DNA of 14,947 bases. Source: Bacteroidaceae bacterium. Its GTDB lineage: Bacteria; Bacteroidota; Bacteroidia; Bacteroidales; Bacteroidaceae. The stretch lies in NCBI GenBank assembly GCA_021443405.1, contig JABUUA010000025.1, forward strand, positions 1 through 14,947, in the 5' to 3' direction. This document shows, piece after piece, positions 8,076-14,681 of this stretch. The first letter of the stretch is position 1. Every line of letters begins with the position of its first letter. The notes beneath the pieces are model-generated. The model did not search any database and was not told the DNA's origin. It was given only the letters and a program-made list of their open reading frames with translations. The translations under genes and the position numbers were made by a program.

Positions 8076-8672
8076 ATGAAACTAACTAACATTATAACTC
8101 AACATTCCTCTTCTCCCTCCCCCGTGGGGGAGGGTCAGGGTGGGGTCTCCACTCACTCAACTTCCCCCTCCCCCGTGGGGGAGGGCCGGGGTGGAGTCTC
8201 TGGTGGAGTCTCTGGTGGAGTCTCTGGTGGGGTTTTATTCTTCCCCGGCTCCTTCGACCCCTTCACGCTCGGACACGCCGACTTGGTGCGGCGAGCACTG
8301 CCTATGTGCTCCGAACTGATTATCGGCGTGGGCTACAATGAACAGAAGACGGGATGGATGCCTGTGGACGAGCGCGTGGCGACGCTGCAGCGACTCTACG
8401 CCGACGAACCGCGCGTGCGCATTGTCAGTTACAGCGGTCTGACCGTGGATGCCGCTCGTGAGGTGGGCGCGCAATACATCCTGCGTGGTCTGCGCTCCGT
8501 GAAGGACTACGAGTACGAACTGCACATGGCCGACGTCAACCGCCAACTCTCGGGCATCGACACTCTCATTCTTTTCTCCTCGCCTGAATACGCGGCCATC
8601 AGCAGCTCGGTGGTTCGCGAACTGGCGCACTTCGGGCACGACATCTCGCCGTACCTTCCCCAAGTTGATTGA
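8076..8672 (+). CDS. coaD: phosphopantetheine adenylyltransferase with repeat-derived N-terminal extension
   Basis: CoaD transfers AMP from ATP to 4'-phosphopantetheine, the penultimate step of coenzyme A synthesis. The core is intact: FPGSFDPFTLGH with the TxGH nucleotide motif at 64-67, the RGLR segment at 137-140, and ISSSVVRE at 175-182 (often ISSTxVRE in the family). The product is 198 residues, but the core begins only at about residue 54; residues 11-53 are coded by two reverse palindromic units and a 12-bp tandem repeat (SPSPVGEG, GGVS, SGGV). No ATG or TTG lies in frame near the expected native start, so the repeats seem to have replaced it. I take ATG 8076 because it lies in an A-rich leader 10 nt after the parE stop; an upstream in-frame ATG at 7986 and in-frame GTGs at 8124 and 8175 are alternatives. 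Confidence 0.9.
   Translation: MKLTNIITQHSSSPSPVGEGQGGVSTHSTSPSPVGEGRGGVSGGVSGGVSGGVLFFPGSFDPFTLGHADLVRRALPMCSELIIGVGYNEQKTGWMPVDERVATLQRLYADEPRVRIVSYSGLTVDAAREVGAQYILRGLRSVKDYEYELHMADVNRQLSGIDTLILFSSPEYAAISSSVVRELAHFGHDISPYLPQVD
8113..8148 (-). repeat. palindromic repeat unit B (reverse), in the coaD 5' end
   Basis: This is an inverted copy of unit A: 33 of 36 positions are complementary, one is a G-U pair in RNA and two mismatch. Its core at 8115-8134 is palindromic except for the two centre bases. It is read in the coaD frame as SPSPVGEGQGGVS and includes an in-frame GTG at 8124. Confidence 0.92.
8164..8199 (-). repeat. palindromic repeat unit C (reverse), second copy in coaD
   Basis: A second reverse copy lies 15 nt after unit B, with palindromic core at 8166-8185, read as SPSPVGEGRGGVS. 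It has a few changes from unit B (CC at its left edge, CC instead of TC after the core, GGAGTCT at its right end). An in-frame GTG is at 8175. Confidence 0.9.
8190..8233 (+). repeat. 12-bp tandem repeat in coaD (GGTGGAGTCTCT)
   Basis: Three identical 12-bp copies (8190-8201, 8202-8213, 8214-8225) are followed by a partial, altered copy to 8233. The unit starts inside the right end of palindromic unit C. A 12-bp period keeps the frame and codes a repeated SGGV. Exact identity between copies points to recent slippage or strong homogenisation. Confidence 0.92.
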
Positions 8673-8677
8673 CTCTT

Positions 8678-10300
8678 ATGAAGAAAACTCTCATCGCTCT
8701 ATTGTTGCTGCTCGGCGGCACAGCCTCTGCACAAGTGTCGTCGTTTGACCTCGAACAGGCACTGCGCAAGCTCAACATGGCCGTCGGCATCACGAATCTC
8801 TATTACGTGGACAGCCTCAGCATCGACCGCCTCGTGGAAGACGCCATCAACGGCATGCTGCAGAAACTGGACCCGCACTCTTGCTACACCAACGCCGCCG
8901 AGACCAAGAAGTTCAACGAACCGTTGGAAGGTTCGTTCGAAGGCATCGGCGTGCAGTTCAACATACTCGAGGACACGCTCATCGTCATCCAGCCCGTCAG
9001 CAAAGGACCGAGCGAGAAGGTGGGCATCGTGGCGGGCGACCGCATCGTCACGGTCAACGACACCGCCATTGCCGGCGTGAAGATGTCGCGCGAGGAAATC
9101 ATGAACCGACTGCGCGGTCCCAAGGGCACAAAGGTGAAATTGGGCATTCTGCGCAACGGCACCGACGGCATGAACTATTTCACCGTGAAGCGCGACAAGA
9201 TTCCCGTACACACACTCGACGCCGCCTACATGGTCACGCCGAACATCGGACTGGTGCGTTTCTCGTCGTTCGGACAGACCACCCACGACGAAGTGATGGA
9301 GGCCATCAAAGGACTGAATCAGCAAGGAATGCAGAACCTGATTCTCGACCTGCAGGCCAACGGCGGCGGTCTCTTGGGCGCAGCGGCCGAACTGGCCAGC
9401 GAGTTTCTTCCCAAGGGCGATACTATAGTTTATACACGCGCGCGCAACACGCCCTCGCAAGTGTTCCTCAGCGCGGGTGGCTCGGGTTATCAGACGGGCC
9501 GCGTGGCGGTGTTGGTGGACGAATACACGGCGTCGGCCGCAGAGATTCTTTCGGGCGCTATTCAAGACCACGACCGCGGCACCATCATCGGCCGCCGGAC
9601 TTTCGGCAAGGGCCTTGTGCAGCGACCCATCAATCTGCCCGACGGTTCCATGATTCGTCTCACCGTGGCGCAATACTACACACCCTCGGGACGCTGCATA
9701 CAAAAGCCGTATAACAAGGCCGACAAGGAGTCGTATGCCAAGGACGTCATCAACCGCTACAACGCGGGCGAACTGACGAACGCCGACAGCATCCACTTCC
9801 CCGACTCGCTCCACTACCGCACGCTCCAATTGGGGCGCACGGTTTACGGCGGCGGAGGCATTATGCCCGATGTGTTTGTGCCGCTCGACACGACGCGCTA
9901 CACCAAGCTTTACAGACAAATCTCGGTGAAGAGTCTGATTGTGAACGCCAACCTGCGCTACACCGACAAGAACCGCAAGCGCCTCGCCAAGCAGTGGACG
10001 AACTTCGCCGACTTCAAGGCGCAGTACGAAATACCGAGCGAGGTGATTGACGACATACTGAAAGAGGCGGAGAAGCAGAAGCTGACGCCTGCCGACGACG
10101 AGGAGCGTGACGCCACGCGCGCCCAACTCTCCGTAACGCTGAAGGCCCTCGTAGCCCGTGACCTATGGGACATGAGCGAGTACTTCGCCATTATCTATGA
10201 GAAGGATCCTGTTGTACTAAAGGCGGTGGAGGTATTAACACAAAAAGACCCCACCCCAACCCTCCCCCACGGGGGAGGGAGCACCCGTCCCTTGCCATGA
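8678..10300 (+). CDS. S41-family C-terminal processing peptidase with PDZ domain
   Basis: A periplasmic or outer-membrane-facing serine protease of the CtpA/Prc family. The 540-residue product has a signal peptide (MKKTLIALLLLLGGTASA, cut before QVSS), an N-terminal helical region (DPHSCYTNAAETKKF at 65-79), a PDZ domain at about 85-165 (EGIGVQF, KGPSEKVGIVAGDRIVTVND), and the S41 protease core with the catalytic serine S286 in DEYTASAAEILSG and lysine K311 in RRTFGKGLVQ. Substrates are unknown; the family trims C-termini of envelope proteins. I chose ATG 8678, 5 nt after the coaD stop, since it gives a clean signal peptide; a TTG at 8669 would overlap the coaD stop. The tail DPTPTLPHGGGSTRPLP (524-540) comes from palindromic unit D and is probably not part of the native fold. 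It overlaps ybeY by ATGA. Confidence 0.93.
   Translation: MKKTLIALLLLLGGTASAQVSSFDLEQALRKLNMAVGITNLYYVDSLSIDRLVEDAINGMLQKLDPHSCYTNAAETKKFNEPLEGSFEGIGVQFNILEDTLIVIQPVSKGPSEKVGIVAGDRIVTVNDTAIAGVKMSREEIMNRLRGPKGTKVKLGILRNGTDGMNYFTVKRDKIPVHTLDAAYMVTPNIGLVRFSSFGQTTHDEVMEAIKGLNQQGMQNLILDLQANGGGLLGAAAELASEFLPKGDTIVYTRARNTPSQVFLSAGGSGYQTGRVAVLVDEYTASAAEILSGAIQDHDRGTIIGRRTFGKGLVQRPINLPDGSMIRLTVAQYYTPSGRCIQKPYNKADKESYAKDVINRYNAGELTNADSIHFPDSLHYRTLQLGRTVYGGGGIMPDVFVPLDTTRYTKLYRQISVKSLIVNANLRYTDKNRKRLAKQWTNFADFKAQYEIPSEVIDDILKEAEKQKLTPADDEERDATRAQLSVTLKALVARDLWDMSEYFAIIYEKDPVVLKAVEVLTQKDPTPTLPHGGGSTRPLP
10246..10281 (+). repeat. palindromic repeat unit D (forward), in the S41 protease 3' end
   Basis: A forward copy differing from unit A only at one centre base (core CCCTCCCCCACGGGGGAGGG, 10260-10279). 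It codes DPTPTLPHGGGS near the C-terminus of the protease, the same place and frame that unit A takes in ParE. Confidence 0.93.
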
Positions 10301-10836
10301 TAACATTCAATAATCTATACGCCTCCTCTCCCTCCCCCGTGGGGGAGGGTCGGGGTGGGGTCTCCACCGCCTCCCCATCTACTACTCCATGCCCCGAGGA
10401 CTGGAGTGGAGCAGTATCTTCCTCCCTCGTGGGGGAGGGCCGGGGTGAGGTCTCGGGTGGCGTTCTTCCCTCTTGGATAACCCAGGTGGCCTCCACCTAC
10501 GGCCGTCGGGTGGGCGACATCAACTACATCTTCATGGACGACGAGAGTCTGCTGCAGGTCAATCGCGCGTTTCTTGGGCACGACTACTACACCGACATTA
10601 TTACGTTTGATTACGACGAGGCGGACATTATTGCGGGCGACCTCTATATCTCGCTCGACACTGTTCGTAGTAACGCGGAAATGCTCGGTCAGCCCTATGA
10701 GCGCGAACTGTACCGCGTCATCATCCACGGCGTTCTCCACCTCTGCGGCATCAACGACAAAGGCCCCGGCGAACGCGAAATCATGGAGGCCGCCGAAGAA
10801 CGAGCCCTGGCTCTGCTCGACGATTTTCTGAAATAA
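10297..10836 (+). CDS. ybeY: YbeY rRNA maturation factor with repeat-derived N-terminal insertion
   Basis: YbeY is a metal-dependent endoribonuclease-like protein for 16S rRNA maturation and ribosome quality control. The 179-residue product has the family core from about residue 60: INYIFMDDESLLQVNRAFLG (75-94), then DYYTDIITFDY, GDLYISLDTVRSNAE, and the metal motif HGVLHLCGINDK (144-155) with H144 and H148. The third ligand, a histidine in HGxLHLxGxDH of many bacteria, is not present here; position 154 is Asp followed by Lys, which I believe is common in Bacteroidetes. Native-looking residues MITFNNLYA at the start are followed by about 45 residues from two reverse palindromic units (SPSPVGEGRGGVS and SSLVGEGRGEVSGG) and the spacer between them. 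Typical YbeY is near 140-150 residues. The ATG overlaps the protease stop as ATGA. Confidence 0.9.
   Translation: MITFNNLYASSPSPVGEGRGGVSTASPSTTPCPEDWSGAVSSSLVGEGRGEVSGGVLPSWITQVASTYGRRVGDINYIFMDDESLLQVNRAFLGHDYYTDIITFDYDEADIIAGDLYISLDTVRSNAEMLGQPYERELYRVIIHGVLHLCGINDKGPGEREIMEAAEERALALLDDFLK
10328..10363 (-). repeat. palindromic repeat unit E (reverse), in the ybeY 5' end
   Basis: Inverted copy of unit D, complementary at 35 of 36 positions. The core is 10330-10349. It codes SPSPVGEGRGGVS just after the first nine residues of YbeY and carries an in-frame GTG at 10339. Confidence 0.93.
10418..10453 (-). repeat. palindromic repeat unit F (reverse, degenerate), in ybeY
   Basis: A second reverse copy 54 nt after unit E with base changes on the left arm (CTTCCTCCCTCG) and the right arm (GGTGAGGTCT) that weaken the palindrome. 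It codes SSSLVGEGRGEVS, followed by one SGGV-like segment. An in-frame GTG is at 10429. Confidence 0.85.
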
Positions 10837-10887
10837 ACCACGGCTATCTAACTTCTCTTCCAGACTTAGCCATTTCTTGCAACCAAT

Positions 10888-10919
10888 AAAAAAAGCCCCG
10901 AGCATTGCTGCCCGGGGCT
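10888..10919 (-). terminator. rho-independent terminator, stronger toward the minus strand
   Basis: AGCCCCG (10894-10900) pairs with CGGGGCT (10913-10919), with a smaller inner AGC/GCT stem. On the minus strand the hairpin is followed by a run of seven T (complement of A 10888-10894), a classical terminator for the large secreted protein gene. On the plus strand the tail ATTCTTGTTATTG is only moderately T-rich, so it may also end ybeY transcripts but less strongly. Confidence 0.88.
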
Positions 10920-10947
10920 ATTCTTGTTATTGAGTTACGCTGTGTGA

Positions 10948-13900
10948 TTAGCGAACCAGAATCTTGTTGACGCGGATGCTGCCATCGGCCATAGTGGTCT
11001 TGATGATGTTCACACCCTTCAGCAGGCGAGTCTGCTCCTTACCGTCAAGGCTGTAGATGCGTACGGTGGTAGCCTTAGCCTCAACTGCCTCGATAGCGTC
11101 GACGTAGTCGTTGGTCTCCTGCTCGCTCTCCGTACCGAAGTAGGTCAGCGTGTAGTTGTCGCACATGAACCAGCGCCACTCCATCACACCGTCGAAGTTC
11201 TTGGCACCTACCTTCACGCTCTTAGCGCCTTCGGGAACTGCGAAGATACATTCGTAGGTAGCGTGGGCGTCGTTACAGCCGGCATCCTGAGGAGCAACCT
11301 CGTCAGAGCGGTACATCTTAGTAGAACCGTCGGCCAGCGTTACCTCTACATAGAGGTGAGCACGACCGGTGGTGTTGTTAGAACCAACGCCGTTCTTAGA
11401 GTTAGCCAAGTCGGCACCCAGTGCATAAGTACCTGCGGGCAGGGTGTAGAGCACCTGGTTGATATCGAACTCCAGACCGCTGGGATTCCAGCACTCAACA
11501 CCGTTGTTGCCGCTCTGGCCGAATGCGTTGTTGTAGTAAACGCAGTTACCGCCGTTGCCCCAGAGGTTCCAACCTACAACCGTGCGGCCGTTTGAACCGT
11601 CGGCCTCGAAGTCGGGATTGTTCAGGAACTCGGTAGCATCTACGGGCTCGTCGTCAGAAGCGCTGGCCATAGCCTCGCGAGTCTCGTCAGAAACGCGCTC
11701 CTGCTCGATAGCGTTGTCGTAGATAGTCTTCATCTGAGCGATGAGAGCCTTACCGTCCTCGAGGAAGCTTACGAGCTCGTCGGTGGTCATCTCTCCGTAG
11801 TGGTCGGGATCTGAAACCCACTCGCAGTACTCGTTCCACTTCTCGTAAACAGCCTCATCGTCGCAGTACTCTGCGTATTCCTCACCCTGGACGAGAATCA
11901 AGTCGTAGAGCTCGCTCTCAATCTTAGCATAGGCGTTCACGTTCTCCTTGAAGACGTCCATACCAGCGCGCAGCGCCTCGTAAGCGGCCTTCATCTGCTC
12001 GCCAGTGCCTTCGGTTGACTCCTCGGCAGCGGCAATCAGTTCGCTCAGAGCGTCCTGTGCGGGCAGGGTTGAAGATTCCATGTTAGCATCGTAGAGAGCG
12101 TTGGCCGAAGCCACGAGACCGTCGATGGCTGACTGCCATGCCTCGGGATTGTTGCCCTCGAAAATCATACCGAAGTTGTCGAACAGAATCCAGTTGGCGT
12201 TGCTGTCGGTCTTGATACCCACGGTGATGTCGCCGGGCTCCTCAACGATGATGGTGAACTTGTTCTGATAGCGACCCAGGTGGAAGTGAACGTTGGCACC
12301 AGACATAGAGTTGGGAACGTAACCTGATTCCTCGTCACCCACGTCACCGGGCCAAGTTTCATTACCGTCTCCGTCCACAGTAACCAGCAGACGCTCGGGG
12401 CTGGGCTCTGCCCAGATGTTCTTGATGGGCACGTTCTGCTCCTTGCCGTCCACGATAGCGTAGATAACAGCAGCAGCGGGGTTGCCGTCGTCCTGACGCT
12501 CGAAGGCCTGGCAGGTGAGAGAGTAGAGACCGGCGGGCATGTTCTTGATGGTCTGGTAAACACTGAACACATCATGATAGCGCTCTGCGTTACCCGAGCC
12601 GATTTCACCGGGCTGAACAGCGGGTGTGCCGTCGGCATACTCCGTGAGACTGTTCACCTCATTCGTACCACCCCAAACGGCGCCGGCACCCGAGGTCTGC
12701 CAACCAGAGAATGCGGTATCGAAGCGAGGATTGTTGATGAGGATAGAAACGTCGTCACCTTCCTTGGCGTTGGCGCTCACGTACTCAGAAATCATATCGA
12801 TAACCAAGGTCTCCAAGCCTTCGCACTGCTCGTTGGTGTAAGTACCTTCCTCGTAAGCATCGGTGAGCTCTGAAGCGAGGTCGGTGAGCTGGGCAAACAA
12901 CTCGTCGTAGCTGCGCTCAGCCTCCACAGCCTTGGCTCTGGCCTCGGTGGCAGCGGCGTTCAGCTTAACGTATGCAGCGAGAGAAGTCTTCAGAGTAGCA
13001 GCAGCCTCGTCGAGGGCAGCCTTTGCCTCCTGATAGTTCTCCGTAGCGTTCTGTGCGTCCTCGAGGGCAGTTTCCCAAGCCTCCACCACTTCGGCGTTGG
13101 CGCGGAGAGCCTCGAAGTCGCCGTACTGCTCCAGGTATTCCTCAATAGCGGCGTCCAGAACCACCTTGTAGGGATCGTCGGCCAAGGGACCGTAGTACAT
13201 GAGGGTAAAGTTATCGGCAGCAATCCAGTTGGCCGAAGCGTCGCGGGTGCGCAGACCGATGGTGAGGTCGCCGCCCGTGCTTACGAAGGTAACTGCGAAG
13301 TGCTCGGGCTGGCCGTTGCCGGTTGCCATTGACTTGAAGGTGTCCACACCACCGCCGATAGCGAACAGTTCAACACCCGTGGTGTTGTCCTTAGTGCCAT
13401 CCTGATAGTTGGCAACACAGTCGCACTCGAAGCTATACTTACCAGCGGGCAGACCTGCGATGGTCTGGCTCAGCTGACCGTCGCCCAAGTGACGACCGCC
13501 GCGCTTGTCGGCGCTGAAGTCAGAGTTGGCCCAAGCCTCGATGAACTGGTTGATGGTTACACCATTGTTCTCATAGTTAGCACCCTGGTAACCGATGTTG
13601 GTAGCGTTGGTGCCAGAAACAAATGAGCAGTCCCAACCGTTGATGTTGCCGTCGAAGTTGGGGTTCTCGAGCAGGAAGGTTGCGTCGATGGGGTCAGCCT
13701 CGGTAGCGTCGTCCAGCACAGCCACCTTAGCGTGGGCAATGGCCTCCTTCATGGCTGCCTTAGCAGCAAGGAGTTGCTCATACGTTGCGCTTTCATTGTC
13801 ATATACTGCCTGGTATTCTGAGAGGTCGGCATCGATGCCAGCGTCCTGAGCAGCTACCACCATGTTGTACATGTCCACACGAACCTTGTAGGTGCTCACG

Positions 13901-14535
13901 TTGATGAAGCCCCAGTCGAGTGCGTGGGTCTCAGCCGTACCATTGGGATAAACAACCGTGTTCTCGTACATCACTTCGGGGTCTGGATCGGGCTTAACGG
14001 GACCGAACCAGTAGTTTTCGTAATCCCAGCCAGTAGTTGCGATTTCCGTACCGTTCTGACCATAGCGAGCGTCACCAGCGCAAGTGCGGATGCGGTAGGT
14101 GCCGTTCTCCTGCTTAGCGAGTTCGAAGAAGTTGTGACCCTGGACACCCATGTCCTGATATGAGCCATCGGGGCTATCGTAGAACATGAAACCGCGGCCG
14201 CTGTGCTCACTTGCGAAGTTGCCCGTGGTGTTCCAGAAGGTCCAACCCGTGTGCACAGGGTCGATTTCACCATCCACGTAGGTGATAGAGTCGTTCAGCA
14301 GATAAGTAGAGGCATTATCAACCTCACCTACAGAAGACTGGGTACCCCAGGCGTTACCGAAGGTCATGAACAATTTGGTCTCCATGTTCATCACCATGAA
14401 CTCCTGACCGCTGACGGGCTCAGAGAGCACAGGATTGGTGACATCCACATCGAGTTTAGGCTCGCTCCAGCTCTGTGCATTGGCTACACCAGCCACGAAA
14501 GCCATTCCAAACAAAGGAAGTAATCTGTTTCTCAT
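10948..14535 (-). CDS. large secreted multi-module protein with C-terminal sorting-like tail
   Basis: The 1195-residue product has a signal peptide (MRNRLLPLFGMAFVAGVANA, cut before QSW). An N-terminal region (21-185, beginning SEPKLDVDV) is rich in aromatic and Gly/Asn residues and may be a beta-fold. Three related beta-rich modules follow at about 284-449, 595-794 and 966-1134. Each opens with a (L/N)NPxF motif and a GW (LLENPNFDGNINGW; LINNPRFDTAFSGW; FLNNPDFEAD...GW), has a (P)AG(K/L/T)Y strand in the middle, and ends with W...DN(F/Y) and a final G. They resemble galactose-binding-like carbohydrate modules. Acidic, Ala-rich helical linkers (450-590, 795-965) separate them. The tail VRIYSLDGKEQTRLLKGVNI...NKILVR (1158-1195) resembles a type IX secretion sorting domain. 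No catalytic motif is recognised, so a binding or adhesin role is inferred. Confidence 0.85.
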   Translation of the reverse strand: MRNRLLPLFGMAFVAGVANAQSWSEPKLDVDVTNPVLSEPVSGQEFMVMNMETKLFMTFGNAWGTQSSVGEVDNASTYLLNDSITYVDGEIDPVHTGWTFWNTTGNFASEHSGRGFMFYDSPDGSYQDMGVQGHNFFELAKQENGTYRIRTCAGDARYGQNGTEIATTGWDYENYWFGPVKPDPDPEVMYENTVVYPNGTAETHALDWGFINVSTYKVRVDMYNMVVAAQDAGIDADLSEYQAVYDNESATYEQLLAAKAAMKEAIAHAKVAVLDDATEADPIDATFLLENPNFDGNINGWDCSFVSGTNATNIGYQGANYENNGVTINQFIEAWANSDFSADKRGGRHLGDGQLSQTIAGLPAGKYSFECDCVANYQDGTKDNTTGVELFAIGGGVDTFKSMATGNGQPEHFAVTFVSTGGDLTIGLRTRDASANWIAADNFTLMYYGPLADDPYKVVLDAAIEEYLEQYGDFEALRANAEVVEAWETALEDAQNATENYQEAKAALDEAAATLKTSLAAYVKLNAAATEARAKAVEAERSYDELFAQLTDLASELTDAYEEGTYTNEQCEGLETLVIDMISEYVSANAKEGDDVSILINNPRFDTAFSGWQTSGAGAVWGGTNEVNSLTEYADGTPAVQPGEIGSGNAERYHDVFSVYQTIKNMPAGLYSLTCQAFERQDDGNPAAAVIYAIVDGKEQNVPIKNIWAEPSPERLLVTVDGDGNETWPGDVGDEESGYVPNSMSGANVHFHLGRYQNKFTIIVEEPGDITVGIKTDSNANWILFDNFGMIFEGNNPEAWQSAIDGLVASANALYDANMESSTLPAQDALSELIAAAEESTEGTGEQMKAAYEALRAGMDVFKENVNAYAKIESELYDLILVQGEEYAEYCDDEAVYEKWNEYCEWVSDPDHYGEMTTDELVSFLEDGKALIAQMKTIYDNAIEQERVSDETREAMASASDDEPVDATEFLNNPDFEADGSNGRTVVGWNLWGNGGNCVYYNNAFGQSGNNGVECWNPSGLEFDINQVLYTLPAGTYALGADLANSKNGVGSNNTTGRAHLYVEVTLADGSTKMYRSDEVAPQDAGCNDAHATYECIFAVPEGAKSVKVGAKNFDGVMEWRWFMCDNYTLTYFGTESEQETNDYVDAIEAVEAKATTVRIYSLDGKEQTRLLKGVNIIKTTMADGSIRVNKILVR

Positions 14536-14606
14536 GTTTGTAATTAATTAAAAGTTTATTAATAAATTTGTTTCTTCTTTTAAGCGTTTTCGGTACACTC
14601 GTTGTG

Positions 14607-14639
14607 CAAATTTAGGAAAAAAAGCGTCCGTAGCGCAGA
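14607..14639 (-). promoter_or_regulatory. Bacteroidetes-type promoter of the large secreted protein gene
   Basis: On the minus strand TAAATTTG (14614-14607) matches the -7 consensus exactly and is the same octamer as in the ompA promoter. TCTG (14639-14636) lies 21 nt upstream and matches three of four bases of the -33 TTTG box. The leader to the ATG at 14535 would be about 65 nt and is strongly A/T-rich. Confidence 0.68.
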
Positions 14640-14658
14640 TTGGTTTGTTAAAAATCGG

Positions 14659-14681
14659 AGTGTTTAACAATGTTTAACACT
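14659..14681. promoter_or_regulatory. 23-bp near-palindrome, possible operator
   Basis: The arms AGTGTTTAACA and TGTTTAACACT around a central A pair at 10 of 11 positions (one T-T mismatch per arm centre). The same sequence is also a direct repeat of TGTTTAACA with a 10-bp period (14661 and 14671), one helical turn. It sits about 20 bp upstream of the -33 box of the large secreted protein gene, a usual place for an activator or repressor dimer. No known regulator is assigned. Confidence 0.5.

Noticed and set aside
6638..8092. 484-residue open frame on the minus strand opposite parE.
   Set aside because: It is a codon-bias shadow of parE in a GC-rich gene, Val/His/Leu-rich without domains.
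8669..8677. TTG at 8669 as the S41 protease start.
   Set aside because: ATG 8678 gives a standard signal peptide directly; TTG is a rare start and adds three residues.
8699..10126. 475-residue open frame on the minus strand opposite the S41 protease.
   Set aside because: Same type of shadow; the plus-strand product has full catalytic and signal motifs.
8023..10453. The regular GC-rich repeats as a CRISPR array.
   Set aside because: Only six units in two groups, in both orientations, with spacers of 15-54 nt, lying inside open reading frames and with no cas genes.
10842..10871. GGCTA...TAGCC inverted repeat after ybeY as a terminator.
   Set aside because: Only a 5-bp continuous stem with a long loop and no T-run; the stronger hairpin at 10888-10919 explains termination.
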